The translations under genes were made by a program, and so were the position numbers. Shown piece by piece: positions 31,035 through 39,936 of a stretch of DNA of 64,000 nucleotides (positions within the stretch are counted from its first letter, which is position 1; each line of letters starts with the position of its first letter). The notes beneath the pieces were generated by a model. That model did not search any database. It was given only the letters and a program-made list of their open reading frames with translations, and was not told the origin of the DNA. This DNA comes from CAVRUD01 sp963849635 (GTDB lineage: Bacteria > Chloroflexota > Chloroflexia > Thermomicrobiales > UBA6265): positions 62,001 through 126,000 of the forward strand of contig CAWKIA010000010.1 in the NCBI GenBank assembly GCA_963849635.1. Direction: 5' to 3'.

Positions 31035-32219
31035 CTACGGTGCCACAACCCTGTAGATCGTGCCGTCAAACGCAGTCAGGTAAAGCTCGCCGGAGGCATC
31101 CTCGGCGAACGAACTGATGGCGAGATCGGTACTGACCGGTTCAGTTAGTTGCCAGGAGCCGCCGCTATCGCGGCCGAGCCCCCAGACATTGCCGCTGCCG
31201 AAGTCCGCAAAAATGTACACCCCGATAAGCTCGGAATCGGACTCGCCCCGGTAGACATAGCCGCCTGTGACCACATTGCCCAGGTCGCGGCCATATTCGG
31301 CAATGGGGAGCACCGTTCCATCGGAATCACAGCCCGAACTGTCTCGGAAGCACTGGGACCCTTCCAGGATATTCCAGCCATAGTTTTCGCCGCCGGGGCT
31401 GCCGGCCGCTTGAAAGCTAATCTCTTCGCGAGCACCTTGGCCGACATCCCCGATGTACAGGTCACCGGTCTCGCGATCGAAGCTGAACCGCCACGGGTTG
31501 CGAAACCCGTACGCCCAGATCTCTGGAGCCGCGCCTTCCTGGTCCACGAACGGATTGTCGTCTGGGATTCGGTACGCCCGTTCGTCTGAATCGAAGTCGC
31601 CACTGACGTCCAGTCGCAAGATTTTCCCCAGGAGCACGCGCACGTTCTGACCGTTCCCTTCCGGGTCGCCGCCGGATCCTCCATCACCGAGTCCGGCATA
31701 GAGATAGCCGTCAGCACCAAACATGACTAGGCCGCCGTTGTGGTTGCGGTAAGGATCTTCGACTGAGATCAAAATGCGCTCCGAGTCGGGATCGGCTTGA
31801 TTTGGATCGTCGGCGGAGACCTCGAAGCGGGCGATCACGTTCGTGCTATTGAGGCCCGTGTAGCCGACGAAGAAGCGGCCGTTCTCGGCGTAATCGGGAT
31901 CGAACGCCATGCTGAGCAGACCCTGCTCAGAGCCACTCGTCTCGATCTCACCGGTGAGATCCAGGAACGGCTGCTCCAACACCTCACCATCAACGACGAT
32001 CCGGATCAATCCTGCCTGCTCGACGACGAACAAGCGTCCGCTGCCGTCATCGGGATCGGCAAGAAAGACAGGCCGCTCGAACCCTTCGGCAAACGGAGCG
32101 AATGCGATGTCAAACGCCCGCGGATCCCATTGCCGCTCGTCGGTACCGTCTTGGGCCATCGCGGGGCGAATGCCCAGAAGACAGGCAAGACTGATCACCG
32201 CGAGGGTCTTGAAAATCAT
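31035..32219 (-). CDS. PQQ-type sugar (glucose/sorbosone) dehydrogenase, secreted
   Basis: A six-bladed beta-propeller of the soluble aldose/glucose dehydrogenase family, 394 residues. ATG 32219 starts a signal peptide (FKTLAVISLACLLGIRPAMA). Propeller signatures include LLSMAFDPDYAENGRFFVGY, NHNGGLVMFGADGYLYAGLG, IWAYGFRNPWRFSFD and the metal loop GDVGQGAREEISF. It probably acts outside the membrane on aldose sugars with PQQ; no PQQ biosynthesis genes lie nearby. A pair of Cys (CFRDSSGCDSDG) could form a disulfide. Confidence 0.88.
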   Translation of the reverse strand: MIFKTLAVISLACLLGIRPAMAQDGTDERQWDPRAFDIAFAPFAEGFERPVFLADPDDGSGRLFVVEQAGLIRIVVDGEVLEQPFLDLTGEIETSGSEQGLLSMAFDPDYAENGRFFVGYTGLNSTNVIARFEVSADDPNQADPDSERILISVEDPYRNHNGGLVMFGADGYLYAGLGDGGSGGDPEGNGQNVRVLLGKILRLDVSGDFDSDERAYRIPDDNPFVDQEGAAPEIWAYGFRNPWRFSFDRETGDLYIGDVGQGAREEISFQAAGSPGGENYGWNILEGSQCFRDSSGCDSDGTVLPIAEYGRDLGNVVTGGYVYRGESDSELIGVYIFADFGSGNVWGLGRDSGGSWQLTEPVSTDLAISSFAEDASGELYLTAFDGTIYRVVAP

Positions 32220-32416
32220 GTGCGCCCGCCTGGCCACGTCCTTCGCCACCCGCGAGTTCGACTGCACGTGGTACTCAGGTCGTCCCATGGTTCACTCCCA
32301 TTGCGTCTGATGCCGGGAATCTGCGTCGGCAACACCACCGTATACTTCACGAACCCCGGGCTGTCCGGGCGTTGCGCTCGCTCGGCGGGCGCTGTCCGGA
32401 TAGGTACGAGGCCGCT

Positions 32417-33112
32417 GTGGACGACCACGCCGATCAACCCGCGCAACTCGACCCATTGCCTCCCAAAGCACAAGTCGAATCGACCCGCCGGGGCGGGCGT
32501 TTCGTTCGCGAACTGGTCGAGACCGCCCTCATCGCGGTGTTGATCTACGTCGCGATTCGCTCGCTGATCCTGCCGTACGAGGTGGAGGGGGCGAGCATGA
32601 ACCCCAACCTTCACAATAGCGACCGCCTCCTCGTCAGCCGCCAATCCTACCTGCACGTTGACGTGATCGGTGTCTTCGGCTTCTTGCCCTGGGTTGATGG
32701 CTCCGGAAGCCATGACGTCTACCCGTTCGGTCAACCAGAGCGCGGCGATGTGATCGTCTTCGAACCACCCGTCACGCCCGCATCGAACCAGCCGTACGTC
32801 AAGCGGATCATCGGCCTCCCCGGTGAGCGCATCTCTTTCGACAATGGCTACGTCTACGTCGACGGGGTGAAACTCGACGAGACGTACATCGACGGCGCCA
32901 TCACCGTTTGCGACGATCAAGCTGCTTGCGACCTTGCTGAAGTTCCAGTCCCCGACGGGATGGTCTATGTTCTCGGAGATAATCGGCGGCGCAGCGAGGA
33001 CTCGCGGACGTTCGGGTTTGTCGATGTCGACAGCATCATTGGTCAGGCTGTCTTTACCAACTGGCCGATCGACGACTTTGGTCCGGTCTCGGGCGGTGAC
33101 TACAACCGCTAG
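32417..33112 (+). CDS. lepB: Signal peptidase I
   Basis: Cleaves Sec signal peptides at the outer face of the membrane. There are 231 residues from GTG 32417, with GAGG six bases upstream. One membrane anchor (residues about 33-52) is followed by the catalytic Ser60 in VEGASMNPNL and Lys129 in YVKRIIGLPGERI. The last box is VYVLGDNRRRSEDSRTFGFV. The domain order and residues are complete. It probably serves the several secreted proteins encoded in this window. Confidence 0.93.
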   Translation: MDDHADQPAQLDPLPPKAQVESTRRGGRFVRELVETALIAVLIYVAIRSLILPYEVEGASMNPNLHNSDRLLVSRQSYLHVDVIGVFGFLPWVDGSGSHDVYPFGQPERGDVIVFEPPVTPASNQPYVKRIIGLPGERISFDNGYVYVDGVKLDETYIDGAITVCDDQAACDLAEVPVPDGMVYVLGDNRRRSEDSRTFGFVDVDSIIGQAVFTNWPIDDFGPVSGGDYNR

Positions 33113-33189
33113 CCGCTAAGCTGCTCAAGGACAATACCGATCGAGCGGGGTAACGGTTCCCTGCATTACGAAGTATGGAGGCGAACTTC

Positions 33190-34368
33190 ATGGCGACCGA
33201 TCTCCGGCTGGCATCGCGGATGAGCAGGCTGGGAACGGAAACAGCGTTCGAGGTGCTGGTCCGGGCCAAGGCGCTGGAAGCTCAAGGCAAAGACGTCATT
33301 CACCTGGAGATCGGTGAACCAGACTTCGATACTCCCTCCAATGTCATCGAGGCCGGCTGCGAGGCCCTCAAGAGCGGCTGGACCCACTACGGCCCTTCCG
33401 CCGGGCAGCCAGAATTGCGCGCCGCCATCGCTAACTACATCAATTCCTCACGCGGAACCGCGTTTGAGGCCGATCAGGTGATCGTTACTCCAGGCGGCAA
33501 GCCGGTGATGTTCTTCGTCATCCTCGCCCTGGTCGAAGCCGGCGACGAGGCCCTTTTTCCCGACCCCGGCTTCCCGATCTACCGCTCGATGATCGACTTT
33601 GCCGGAGCCACCGCAGTTCCGATCCCCTTGCGCGAAGAGCGGGCCTTCGGCATCGACCTCGAAGAGTTGGCCAGCCTGATCACGCCAAAGTCGAAACTGC
33701 TGATCCTCAATAGCCCCGCGAACCCGACAGGCGGGGTGCTCACCCGAGATGAGATTGCCGAGATTGCCCGCCTGGCCGTCGAGAATGAACTGATTGTCCT
33801 GGCTGACGAGATCTACAGTGAGTTGATCTACGAGGGCGAACACGTCTCCATCGCGACCATGCCCGGAATGGCGGATCGGACGATCATCCTCGACGGCTTC
33901 TCCAAGACCTACGCGATGACCGGCTGGCGCCTGGGCTACGGCCTGATGCCCCGCCCGCTTGTCGAAGCCGTCAATCGCCTGATGGTCAATAGCGTCTCTT
34001 GCACGTCGATGGCCGTCCAGCGAGCGGGACTCGCCGCCCTCACCGGCCCGCAGGATGAAGTCGCGGCGATGCGGGAAGCGTTCCGCACCCGCCGTGACCT
34101 GATCGTCGGTGGACTGAACGAGATCGCCGGGATCTCGTGCCTGTCCCCGAAGGGCGCGTTTTACGCATTCCCGAACATTAGCGCGTTGGGTGTAACGAGC
34201 AAGCAGTTCGCCGACCGCCTCCTGGACGAGTTCGGCGTTGCCGCGCTAGCGGGGACGGCATTTGGCGGACACGGTGAGGGTTATCTGCGCCTTTCGACGG
34301 CAAACTCGGAAGCGAATCTCTCACGCGCTCTTGATCGGATCGACCAGGCGGCGCGTTCATTCCAGTAG
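33190..34368 (+). CDS. Class I/II pyridoxal-phosphate aminotransferase
   Basis: 392 residues from ATG 33190, nine bases after GGAGG. It is a fold-type-I aspartate-family aminotransferase with HLEIGEPDFDTPSNV, the Asn in NSPANPTGG, DEIYSELIYEG, and the PLP Lys in GFSKTYAMTGWRLGYG. The final Arg block is YLRLSTANSEANL. Substrate could be aspartate, alanine or an aromatic amino acid. It is 77 bases downstream of lepB on the same strand. Confidence 0.92.
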   Translation: MATDLRLASRMSRLGTETAFEVLVRAKALEAQGKDVIHLEIGEPDFDTPSNVIEAGCEALKSGWTHYGPSAGQPELRAAIANYINSSRGTAFEADQVIVTPGGKPVMFFVILALVEAGDEALFPDPGFPIYRSMIDFAGATAVPIPLREERAFGIDLEELASLITPKSKLLILNSPANPTGGVLTRDEIAEIARLAVENELIVLADEIYSELIYEGEHVSIATMPGMADRTIILDGFSKTYAMTGWRLGYGLMPRPLVEAVNRLMVNSVSCTSMAVQRAGLAALTGPQDEVAAMREAFRTRRDLIVGGLNEIAGISCLSPKGAFYAFPNISALGVTSKQFADRLLDEFGVAALAGTAFGGHGEGYLRLSTANSEANLSRALDRIDQAARSFQ

Positions 34369-34413
34369 GTGGGATCACCTCGAGCGCGCAAAAACCCTGC
34401 ACCAAATAAATCC

Positions 34414-34442
34414 TTGTTTCGCCCATATCCCGCGGCTATAGT
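34414..34442 (+). promoter_or_regulatory. Sigma-70-type promoter for the following membrane protein gene
   Basis: TTGTTT (34414-34419) and TATAGT (34437-34442) are separated by exactly 17 bases, in an AT-richer patch. Transcription would start near 34449, giving a leader of about 150 bases to the GTG at 34602. Confidence 0.5.
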
Positions 34443-34601
34443 CAGACATGGACCGGGGCACAGGTAACAGAGCGATTTGGTCCAACGCCATCTCGGCTAG
34501 TGCGTCATAGATCCAAGCGACACGACAACGGTTGGTCGACGTCGAGGCAATAGGCGGCGCATGTCGCGCCTGCCGGATGCCATCGGTGGAGGACCCTGGA
34601 C

Positions 34602-35129
34602 GTGTATGGCTCCACGACCCGAAACGTTCGGGCCAGGACAGGACAGTCCGCCAGGTATCGATCGCGCACTGCGGTCTACAGCAGCGACACGCCCGATCCA
34701 TTTGCGGTAAACCCGATCCGGCGCTCGTTCGGATTAGTCCTCGTATGCAGCGTGACGATTTTTGGGCCGCTCGCGATCGGCGGATCGGTGGCGATGTCGG
34801 TGATGGTGTCAGTCGGCTGGCTCGCCGTCACCGGACTCGTGATCGGCACGCCGATCCTGATCTGGAGCCTGGTCGAAGAAGGCATTGACCTCATCCGGAC
34901 GCGGCTCCGCCCAACCGTCGATCAACTGCAACTTTCGCCCCGGGTGGTGCATGTTCTCACCCGGCACGGGTACCAGGAGATCGACGCGGTCGACAACGCG
35001 TCGGATACGACGCTGCTCTTGTTGTCCAATATGGATGCGCGCGGGCTGCGCGAAGTACGGCGGGCGATCAACCTCTGGAAGTACCGCCGCTGGCAGGATC
35101 AGGGCTTCCCAGCAACTGGATTCGACTAG
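34602..35129 (+). CDS. Two-TM membrane protein with RNA-polymerase alpha-CTD-like HhH domain
   Basis: 175 residues from GTG 34602, which follows GGAGGA at eight or nine bases. Two hydrophobic segments lie at residues about 43-62 and 66-90. Residues 109-157 (starting QLSPRVVHVLTRHGYQEIDA and including SNMDARGLREVRRAI) match the helix-hairpin-helix layout of the RNA polymerase alpha C-terminal domain, with the LS-R-N-L and GL-R/K-E spacing. It may act as a protein- or nucleic-acid-binding tail at the inner membrane face. The function is unknown. It is convergent with rex, six bases apart at the stops. Confidence 0.68.
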   Translation: MYGSTTRNVRARTGQSARYRSRTAVYSSDTPDPFAVNPIRRSFGLVLVCSVTIFGPLAIGGSVAMSVMVSVGWLAVTGLVIGTPILIWSLVEEGIDLIRTRLRPTVDQLQLSPRVVHVLTRHGYQEIDAVDNASDTTLLLLSNMDARGLREVRRAINLWKYRRWQDQGFPATGFD

Positions 35130-35134
35130 GGGCA

Positions 35135-35815
35135 TCAGTCGATATCTTGATCGTCCAGGTCCGGATCTCCGTGATCTCCAAGATAGTAGGTCATCGACTG
35201 GAGCGCGCTGACCGGATCGATCTCCCGTACGGTAACCCCGGACGGGACTTTGAGCACGACCGGAGCGTAGTTCAGGATTGCTTGAACCCCGCCGGCGATC
35301 ATCTGGTCCGCCACACTCTGGGCGACGGCGGCCGGGACGGCGACAATGCCAATCTTGATGCCCCGTTCCTGAATGACCTTCGTGATTTGGTCGTCCGGCA
35401 GGACCGTCAGCTCTCCGACCTCCTGGCCGACGCGATCGGCAAAATGGTCGAACAGCGCCACGATGTTGAACGATTCATCGGCAAATCCACGGTAGCGCAC
35501 GATGGCTCGGCCGAGATTGCCCAGTCCCGCGAGGGCCACGTCCCACTGCCTGTCCAATCCAAGGATCGATGCAATGGTCTCCGCCAGGTAAGCGGTGTCG
35601 TAGCCCTTGCCCTGCTTACCGAACTTGCCAAAGTAGGACAGGTCGCGGCGAATTTGGGCGGCCGTCACCCCAATGTGTTTTGCCAGATCATCCGACGAGA
35701 TCGACGAGATGCCCCGCTCGTGCAAGTCACGCAGCGTGCGGACATAAACCGGCAACCGGCGGATGACGATGTCGGGAATCTGGGCCGTCTCGTGGCCGGG
35801 CTGAAGCGCTATCAC
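35135..35815 (-). CDS. rex: Redox-sensing transcriptional repressor Rex
   Basis: Senses the NADH/NAD+ ratio and represses fermentative and respiratory genes when NADH is low. The 226 residues from GTG 35815 (RBS GAGGAG seven bases upstream) hold an N-terminal winged HTH (IPDIVIRRLPVYVRTLRDL, then KHIGVTAAQIRRDLSYFGKF). A Rossmann domain follows (VALAGLGNLGRAIVRYRGF) and a domain-swapped C-terminal helix. DLSYFGKFGKQGKGY is a hallmark. The candidate operator at 35952-35969 overlaps a TATACT element, which supports autoregulation. The frame is open up to 35914, but those codons look non-coding. Confidence 0.95.
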   Translation of the reverse strand: MIALQPGHETAQIPDIVIRRLPVYVRTLRDLHERGISSISSDDLAKHIGVTAAQIRRDLSYFGKFGKQGKGYDTAYLAETIASILGLDRQWDVALAGLGNLGRAIVRYRGFADESFNIVALFDHFADRVGQEVGELTVLPDDQITKVIQERGIKIGIVAVPAAVAQSVADQMIAGGVQAILNYAPVVLKVPSGVTVREIDPVSALQSMTYYLGDHGDPDLDDQDID

Positions 35816-35951
35816 ACTCCGCTCCTCATGCGGCCGTCCACCAGCGGGGATCGCGCCTGCGCGACCGCCTCGGTCTGGTATTTGGGGATCGCGCCCACGG
35901 CGACCTAGATTCACAAACGGGACCGCCGACCCTACGTGCTGGTCTGCCCAT

Positions 35952-35974
35952 TAGTGCGAAGATTCACAAGTATA
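35952..35974 (-). promoter_or_regulatory. Candidate Rex operator overlapping a -10 element
   Basis: On the minus strand, TTGTGAATCTTCGCACTA (35969-35952) matches 11 of 14 fixed positions of the Rex consensus TTGTGAANNNNTTCACAA. The hexamer TATACT (35974-35969) abuts it, so bound Rex would block a promoter serving rex, whose GTG is 137 bases downstream. No good -35 hexamer is seen. An isolated half-site, TTCACAA, lies at 35910-35916. Confidence 0.55.
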
Positions 35975-36016
35975 GCGCGACTGCCAATGCCGAGACTCTC
36001 TCGTGTACGTCGCGGC

Positions 36017-36427
36017 TTATTCGTCCCAGAACGTGCGATGAAACTCTTCGCTATCGTAGTAGCCGACGATGCTAACGATGCGGCCCGATGAGACCCGGAT
36101 CACCGCCATTTGCTCAGCGATCCGCTGCCGGTCATGGACAGCGTCGTACTCCCGGAAGATGTACTGCACCGCGGCCCGATCGGCCGTGGCGATCACGTCC
36201 ATCACTTCCCAACGGGCCGTCGGGTAGGACGAAACGACCGACCCGAAATAGGCGAGGATCTCGTCCGCCGGTCGGACGGCTTCCCGATGTGGTTGCGCAC
36301 GGAAACTGGCGAACTCGGCCAGCGTTGCCCGCAGGCGCCGGGGGTCGCGCGCGTCCAGAGCTGCGAAGAACTCGCGCCCTAATTCCTCGGCGGTGGGCAG
36401 CGACGAACCGGGACTGACGGAATCCAC
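36017..36427 (-). CDS. SnoaL/NTF2-like domain protein
   Basis: 136 residues with the cone-shaped NTF2-like pattern: TAEELGREFFAALDARDPRRLRA, then FRAQPHREAVRPADEILAYF, and beta strands ending IVSIVGYYDSEEFHRTFW. Such proteins are small-molecule enzymes or binding modules; no catalytic residues can be assigned. It lies 19 bases downstream of the DinB-like gene on the same strand and may be cotranscribed with it. Confidence 0.78.
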   Translation of the reverse strand: MDSVSPGSSLPTAEELGREFFAALDARDPRRLRATLAEFASFRAQPHREAVRPADEILAYFGSVVSSYPTARWEVMDVIATADRAAVQYIFREYDAVHDRQRIAEQMAVIRVSSGRIVSIVGYYDSEEFHRTFWDE

Positions 36428-36446
36428 CTAGCGACCTCCCCGCTGC

Positions 36447-37127
36447 CTAGTTGCGGGTCTCGCTTGGGTTCAGCTGAAGCAACTCGGAGAGGTGTACACG
36501 CTGAGCGGATGCAAGCCCCTCACGCGCGCCGGTCCGATCCAACGCTTCGTCGATCTGGGCAAGGATGTTGTAGTCGTGGGAAAGCAAGTGCTCAGCGAGC
36601 CCGCGGAGCGTCCAGTCATGCTCGCGCCGGCTAATGCCGCTGCGTGACCAAGCATCGTTCGGGAGGTTTCGCAGCAAGGAAACAGTGCTCTGGCGCAAGC
36701 GGCGGAATTCGGCCATCACGGTCAGCGGAGAGTGGCGCATGTCTTGCTCAAGCTGGACGCTTGTGCGCGTGAAGATCGGAAGTTGGTCCAGGTCGGGATT
36801 GGTCCGGACAGAAACCAGGTACATCTTGGGGAAGGTGTGTAACTCCTCGTCGCGCAGCTGGATGAGCAGGTCCTTGACGGACGGCTCGCCGCGGCGCGTC
36901 GCCCGGGTCAACTTGGTTGCGTCGTGGACTGGCGTCAACCAGCGCGACAGGTGATTGATGGTGTAGTGCAACCGGATCACAACCGAGTCGCTGCTTAGTC
37001 TGCGCAACTCGTCCGGCTGGATCACGGCCGTTCCGAAGCGGTTGCGATTAGGGGCCGAAAAAAGCCCGGTTCGATCTGCCATCCGCTTCCCCACCTCCGC
37101 CACACTGCGGTCTTCACCGCTGCTCAC
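36447..37127 (-). CDS. DinB-like four-helix protein
   Basis: 226 residues. The DinB/YfiT-type metal-binding helical bundle is suggested by VIRLHYTINHLSRWLTP (His near the N-terminus) and a C-terminal REHDWTLRGLAEHLLSHDYN, where His residues would form the metal triad. The function is likely a thiol- or small-molecule-dependent transferase or DNA-damage-linked enzyme; members are poorly defined. The first 40 residues are an extra segment. It forms a run with the SnoaL-like gene and the second DinB gene. Confidence 0.65.
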   Translation of the reverse strand: MSSGEDRSVAEVGKRMADRTGLFSAPNRNRFGTAVIQPDELRRLSSDSVVIRLHYTINHLSRWLTPVHDATKLTRATRRGEPSVKDLLIQLRDEELHTFPKMYLVSVRTNPDLDQLPIFTRTSVQLEQDMRHSPLTVMAEFRRLRQSTVSLLRNLPNDAWSRSGISRREHDWTLRGLAEHLLSHDYNILAQIDEALDRTGAREGLASAQRVHLSELLQLNPSETRN

Positions 37128-37210
37128 CGTTCCCGGGCACGTCCGATTCGGCCACGAGTGATCTTACTGGACCAGCGCCCCGGCGTGCCGCACACATGCC
37201 GTACCGCGAT

Positions 37211-37711
37211 TTACGCGAGCGCGTCTCTGGCCTGGTCGAGATGTTCCTGGTCGTGATCGCACATGTGGTCCGCCAACCAGTGCAACGTGACATCACCAAA
37301 CGTACCGTGTCGAGCGGGCCGCTCCCACTCACCGGTGTTTAGCCCCTTGAGGAGGGCAACCGTCTCGGCCCGGCTACCACGGAACTGTGTGAGGGTGTTT
37401 TTGGGTTCCTGCCCGCGATAGTCGCGCTCGATTGGCCACAGTTCGTCATCTTGCACTGGCAAGAATGGGTTTTCTTCGTTGCCGACCGTCTTGAGCCGAT
37501 CGAGAAAGACCTCTTCCCAGTCGCGGAGATGCGCCAAAATCTCGACCACACCCCAGCCTCCGTCGCGCGACGGTTGCAGGAGATCCTCCAGATCCCGGTC
37601 TTTGAGTAAACGAGCGAGGTCATCGGGCGCGGTGGGAAGCGAGGACAGGATCGCGTCGCGCGTGCGCTTCGGCACACCGACAACGATCTCTTCAAACTTA
37701 TTCACAGCCAA
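37211..37711 (-). CDS. DinB-superfamily protein
   Basis: 166 residues. Signature elements are DGGWGVVEILAHLRDWEEVFL with the first metal His, and VTLHWLADHMCDHDQEHLDQ with the second and third. This is a standard-length DinB/YfiT metal-binding bundle. The TTG at 37711 is the given start; GTG 37705 is equally possible, and no strong ribosome binding site decides. It is a paralogue in fold, not close sequence, of the preceding gene. Confidence 0.82.
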   Translation of the reverse strand: MAVNKFEEIVVGVPKRTRDAILSSLPTAPDDLARLLKDRDLEDLLQPSRDGGWGVVEILAHLRDWEEVFLDRLKTVGNEENPFLPVQDDELWPIERDYRGQEPKNTLTQFRGSRAETVALLKGLNTGEWERPARHGTFGDVTLHWLADHMCDHDQEHLDQARDALA

Positions 37712-37783
37712 TGCTCAAATGGGTCCGTCCAAACGTGATCGACCGGATGACTTCAAGCATGCTTGCTGCTCCTCGCGACCAGC

Positions 37784-38236
37784 TCAAGACCGTGGATCGG
37801 ACCCGCTGCTAACTGGGACCTCGGCGGGCCGAGAAGCAGCACGATCACCAAGCCACCATGCTCGAAGATCCGGTACATCCCCCGCCAGGGACACGATAAC
37901 CATGAGTGCCTCAGGGTAGCGAAATTCCCGCATATCTGTTCGCGAAGGCGATGCCGGCCCGACTGGATGAGAATGCACGATTCCACCCAGATTCCAGCCA
38001 TGTTGCTCCATGTCGAGAAATGACCTGAGGACCTCATCCGGGGCCATAGTATACCGAGTTGGCGAGCAATCCAGGTTGGTACCAGGGTAATACCAGGTCG
38101 CAATGCGGCTCTGCCCGCTCAAATCTTGCGAGACAGCCAGGAGTCCGACACCTTCCAACGGTGCAACTGACCGCAGGTGGGAGACGATCTGTTCTTTCAA
38201 TCCGGGCGGCAGTACGAGGCTATCTGGGCGTTCCAC
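37784..38236 (-). CDS. JAB1/MPN (JAMM) metalloprotease
   Basis: 150 residues from GTG 38236; an ATG at 38275 is an alternative. The complete JAMM zinc site is present: Glu28 in PLEGVGLL, then HSHPVGPASPSRTD with His88, His90, Ser98 and Asp101. Bacterial members cleave C-terminal extensions from ubiquitin-like sulfur carriers or desampylate. No ThiS/MoaD-like or E1-like gene is adjacent, so the partner is unknown. The tail after about residue 125 is short and polar. Confidence 0.85.
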   Translation of the reverse strand: MERPDSLVLPPGLKEQIVSHLRSVAPLEGVGLLAVSQDLSGQSRIATWYYPGTNLDCSPTRYTMAPDEVLRSFLDMEQHGWNLGGIVHSHPVGPASPSRTDMREFRYPEALMVIVSLAGDVPDLRAWWLGDRAASRPAEVPVSSGSDPRS

Positions 38237-38337
38237 CGTTGCGCAAGACCTCGATCGTGGGCACAGAGCGAGCACCTCCGTGCGCTACACTCCCTTCGCG
38301 GCGTTTCAGCAATACTGCTCTGCCAAAGTAGGAGACT

Positions 38338-39936
38338 ATGGGGCACTCCCGATTCAATCCATGCGCCAGGTCGGCGATTGTGGCCTCCTGCCTAATCGCG
38401 CTACTTACCTTCGGACAAGTGATCGCATTGGGCGCACGAGCCAACGGACCAGGCCTCGATGACCCCACCCTGTACGACGCGGTTCTGCCGGATCAACAAG
38501 CCGAGGTCCTCGACGAGACGGCGGGCCAACTGTCGAGCTACCACATTTTCGCCAGTATTTCCCCCGGTGAGCCGGATGTCATCGAAGGCACCGTCGATCT
38601 TCGCTTCGTCAATACCACCGGCTCGGCCCAAGAATCAGTCTTCCTTCGCCTGTACGCCAATGATCCGATCTACAGCCCGTTCGGAGTCGAACTTGGACCG
38701 GTAGAAGCCGACAGTGTGCGGGTCGCCACCGAGTTGTCGGTCAGCGACACGGTCGTTGAAGTGCCGCTGCTGGTGCCGCTCGCGGACGGACAGTCTGTTG
38801 ATCTGTCGGTTCCGTTCACGACCCGGGTACCTCCGGCAGGCCAGGGCTATGGCATGTTCGGTGCATCTGGTAACGTCGACACCCTTTCGCTCGCGCACTG
38901 GTACCCGATTTTAGCCGGATATGGCCCGGACGGTGATTGGAACCTCGATGCGCCAAGCACGATCGGCGATCCAATCTTTTCCAATGTGGCCCTGTACGAT
39001 GTCGAATTCACCGCGGGCGATGACTATCGGGTGGTGACGACCGGACGCGAAACCGATAGCCAATCAGACGGAGCGGGAAGAACGGTGCACCGCTTTGTCA
39101 CGGGGCCGGTTCGCGACTTCATGATGGTGGTCGATAGCAGCTACGAGGTCGTCGAAGCAGACGTCGATGGCACCACGGTGCGCTCCTGGTTCGATCCAGG
39201 CGACCGGGACGCGGGTGAACGGGTCTTGACCTATACCGTCCAGACACTGAGCCTATTCAACGATCTGATCGGGCAGTATCCGTACGACGAACTCGACGTG
39301 GTCGAAGTGCCGGTCGGCGGTGGCGCCGCCGGGGTCGAGTTTCCCCAGCTCGTGTTGATCGCCACCTCGCTCTACCAGCGGGCCGACAGGCCAGGTACTC
39401 CCACCTTCCTCGAAAATGTGGTTGCGCACGAAGTGGTTCACCAATGGTTCTACGGCCTGGTCGGCAACGACCAGTACTACGACGCATTCATGGACGAGGG
39501 CCTGACCAACTACCTCTCGACCGCGGTCTACTTCGAAACCCTCTACTCGCCGGAGATCGGCGCTCAGCAGGTCGACCTCTATCTGACGGTGCCGTATCTC
39601 ACGGTCCTTTTCGACGAAGGGGACGAGATTGTCGATCAACGAACCGATGACTTTTCACAATCTGACTACGGCGTCATGATCTACGGCAAAGGGGCGCTCG
39701 GGTTCGGTGCAATCCGCGAAGCGCTGGGCGATGACACATTCTTCGCCGCTCTTGGCGACTACTACCATGAGATGCGATTCCAGATCGCCACACCGGACGA
39801 TCTTCTGGCCGCCTTCGAGCAAGCGTCGGGCGAGGACCTCGGTGATCTCTGGCACCACTGGTTTGAAGCGGCCGAAGGCGAGCAGGATTTTGACGAGGAC
39901 GACTTGCTCGCGTCAACGCTGGTCTTCGCCGCGTGA
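38338..39936 (+). CDS. Secreted M1-family (gluzincin) metallopeptidase
   Basis: 532 residues with an N-terminal signal peptide (residues about 12-35). After a beta-sandwich domain resembling the aminopeptidase N N-terminus comes the zinc motif HEVVHQW (His364, Glu365, His368) with the third ligand Glu387 in FMDEGLTNY. The exopeptidase GxMEN motif is replaced by GGAAGVEFPQL, as in some non-classical M1 proteins, so aminopeptidase specificity is uncertain. The stop overlaps the next gene by four bases (GTGA). Confidence 0.88.
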   Translation: MGHSRFNPCARSAIVASCLIALLTFGQVIALGARANGPGLDDPTLYDAVLPDQQAEVLDETAGQLSSYHIFASISPGEPDVIEGTVDLRFVNTTGSAQESVFLRLYANDPIYSPFGVELGPVEADSVRVATELSVSDTVVEVPLLVPLADGQSVDLSVPFTTRVPPAGQGYGMFGASGNVDTLSLAHWYPILAGYGPDGDWNLDAPSTIGDPIFSNVALYDVEFTAGDDYRVVTTGRETDSQSDGAGRTVHRFVTGPVRDFMMVVDSSYEVVEADVDGTTVRSWFDPGDRDAGERVLTYTVQTLSLFNDLIGQYPYDELDVVEVPVGGGAAGVEFPQLVLIATSLYQRADRPGTPTFLENVVAHEVVHQWFYGLVGNDQYYDAFMDEGLTNYLSTAVYFETLYSPEIGAQQVDLYLTVPYLTVLFDEGDEIVDQRTDDFSQSDYGVMIYGKGALGFGAIREALGDDTFFAALGDYYHEMRFQIATPDDLLAAFEQASGEDLGDLWHHWFEAAEGEQDFDEDDLLASTLVFAA

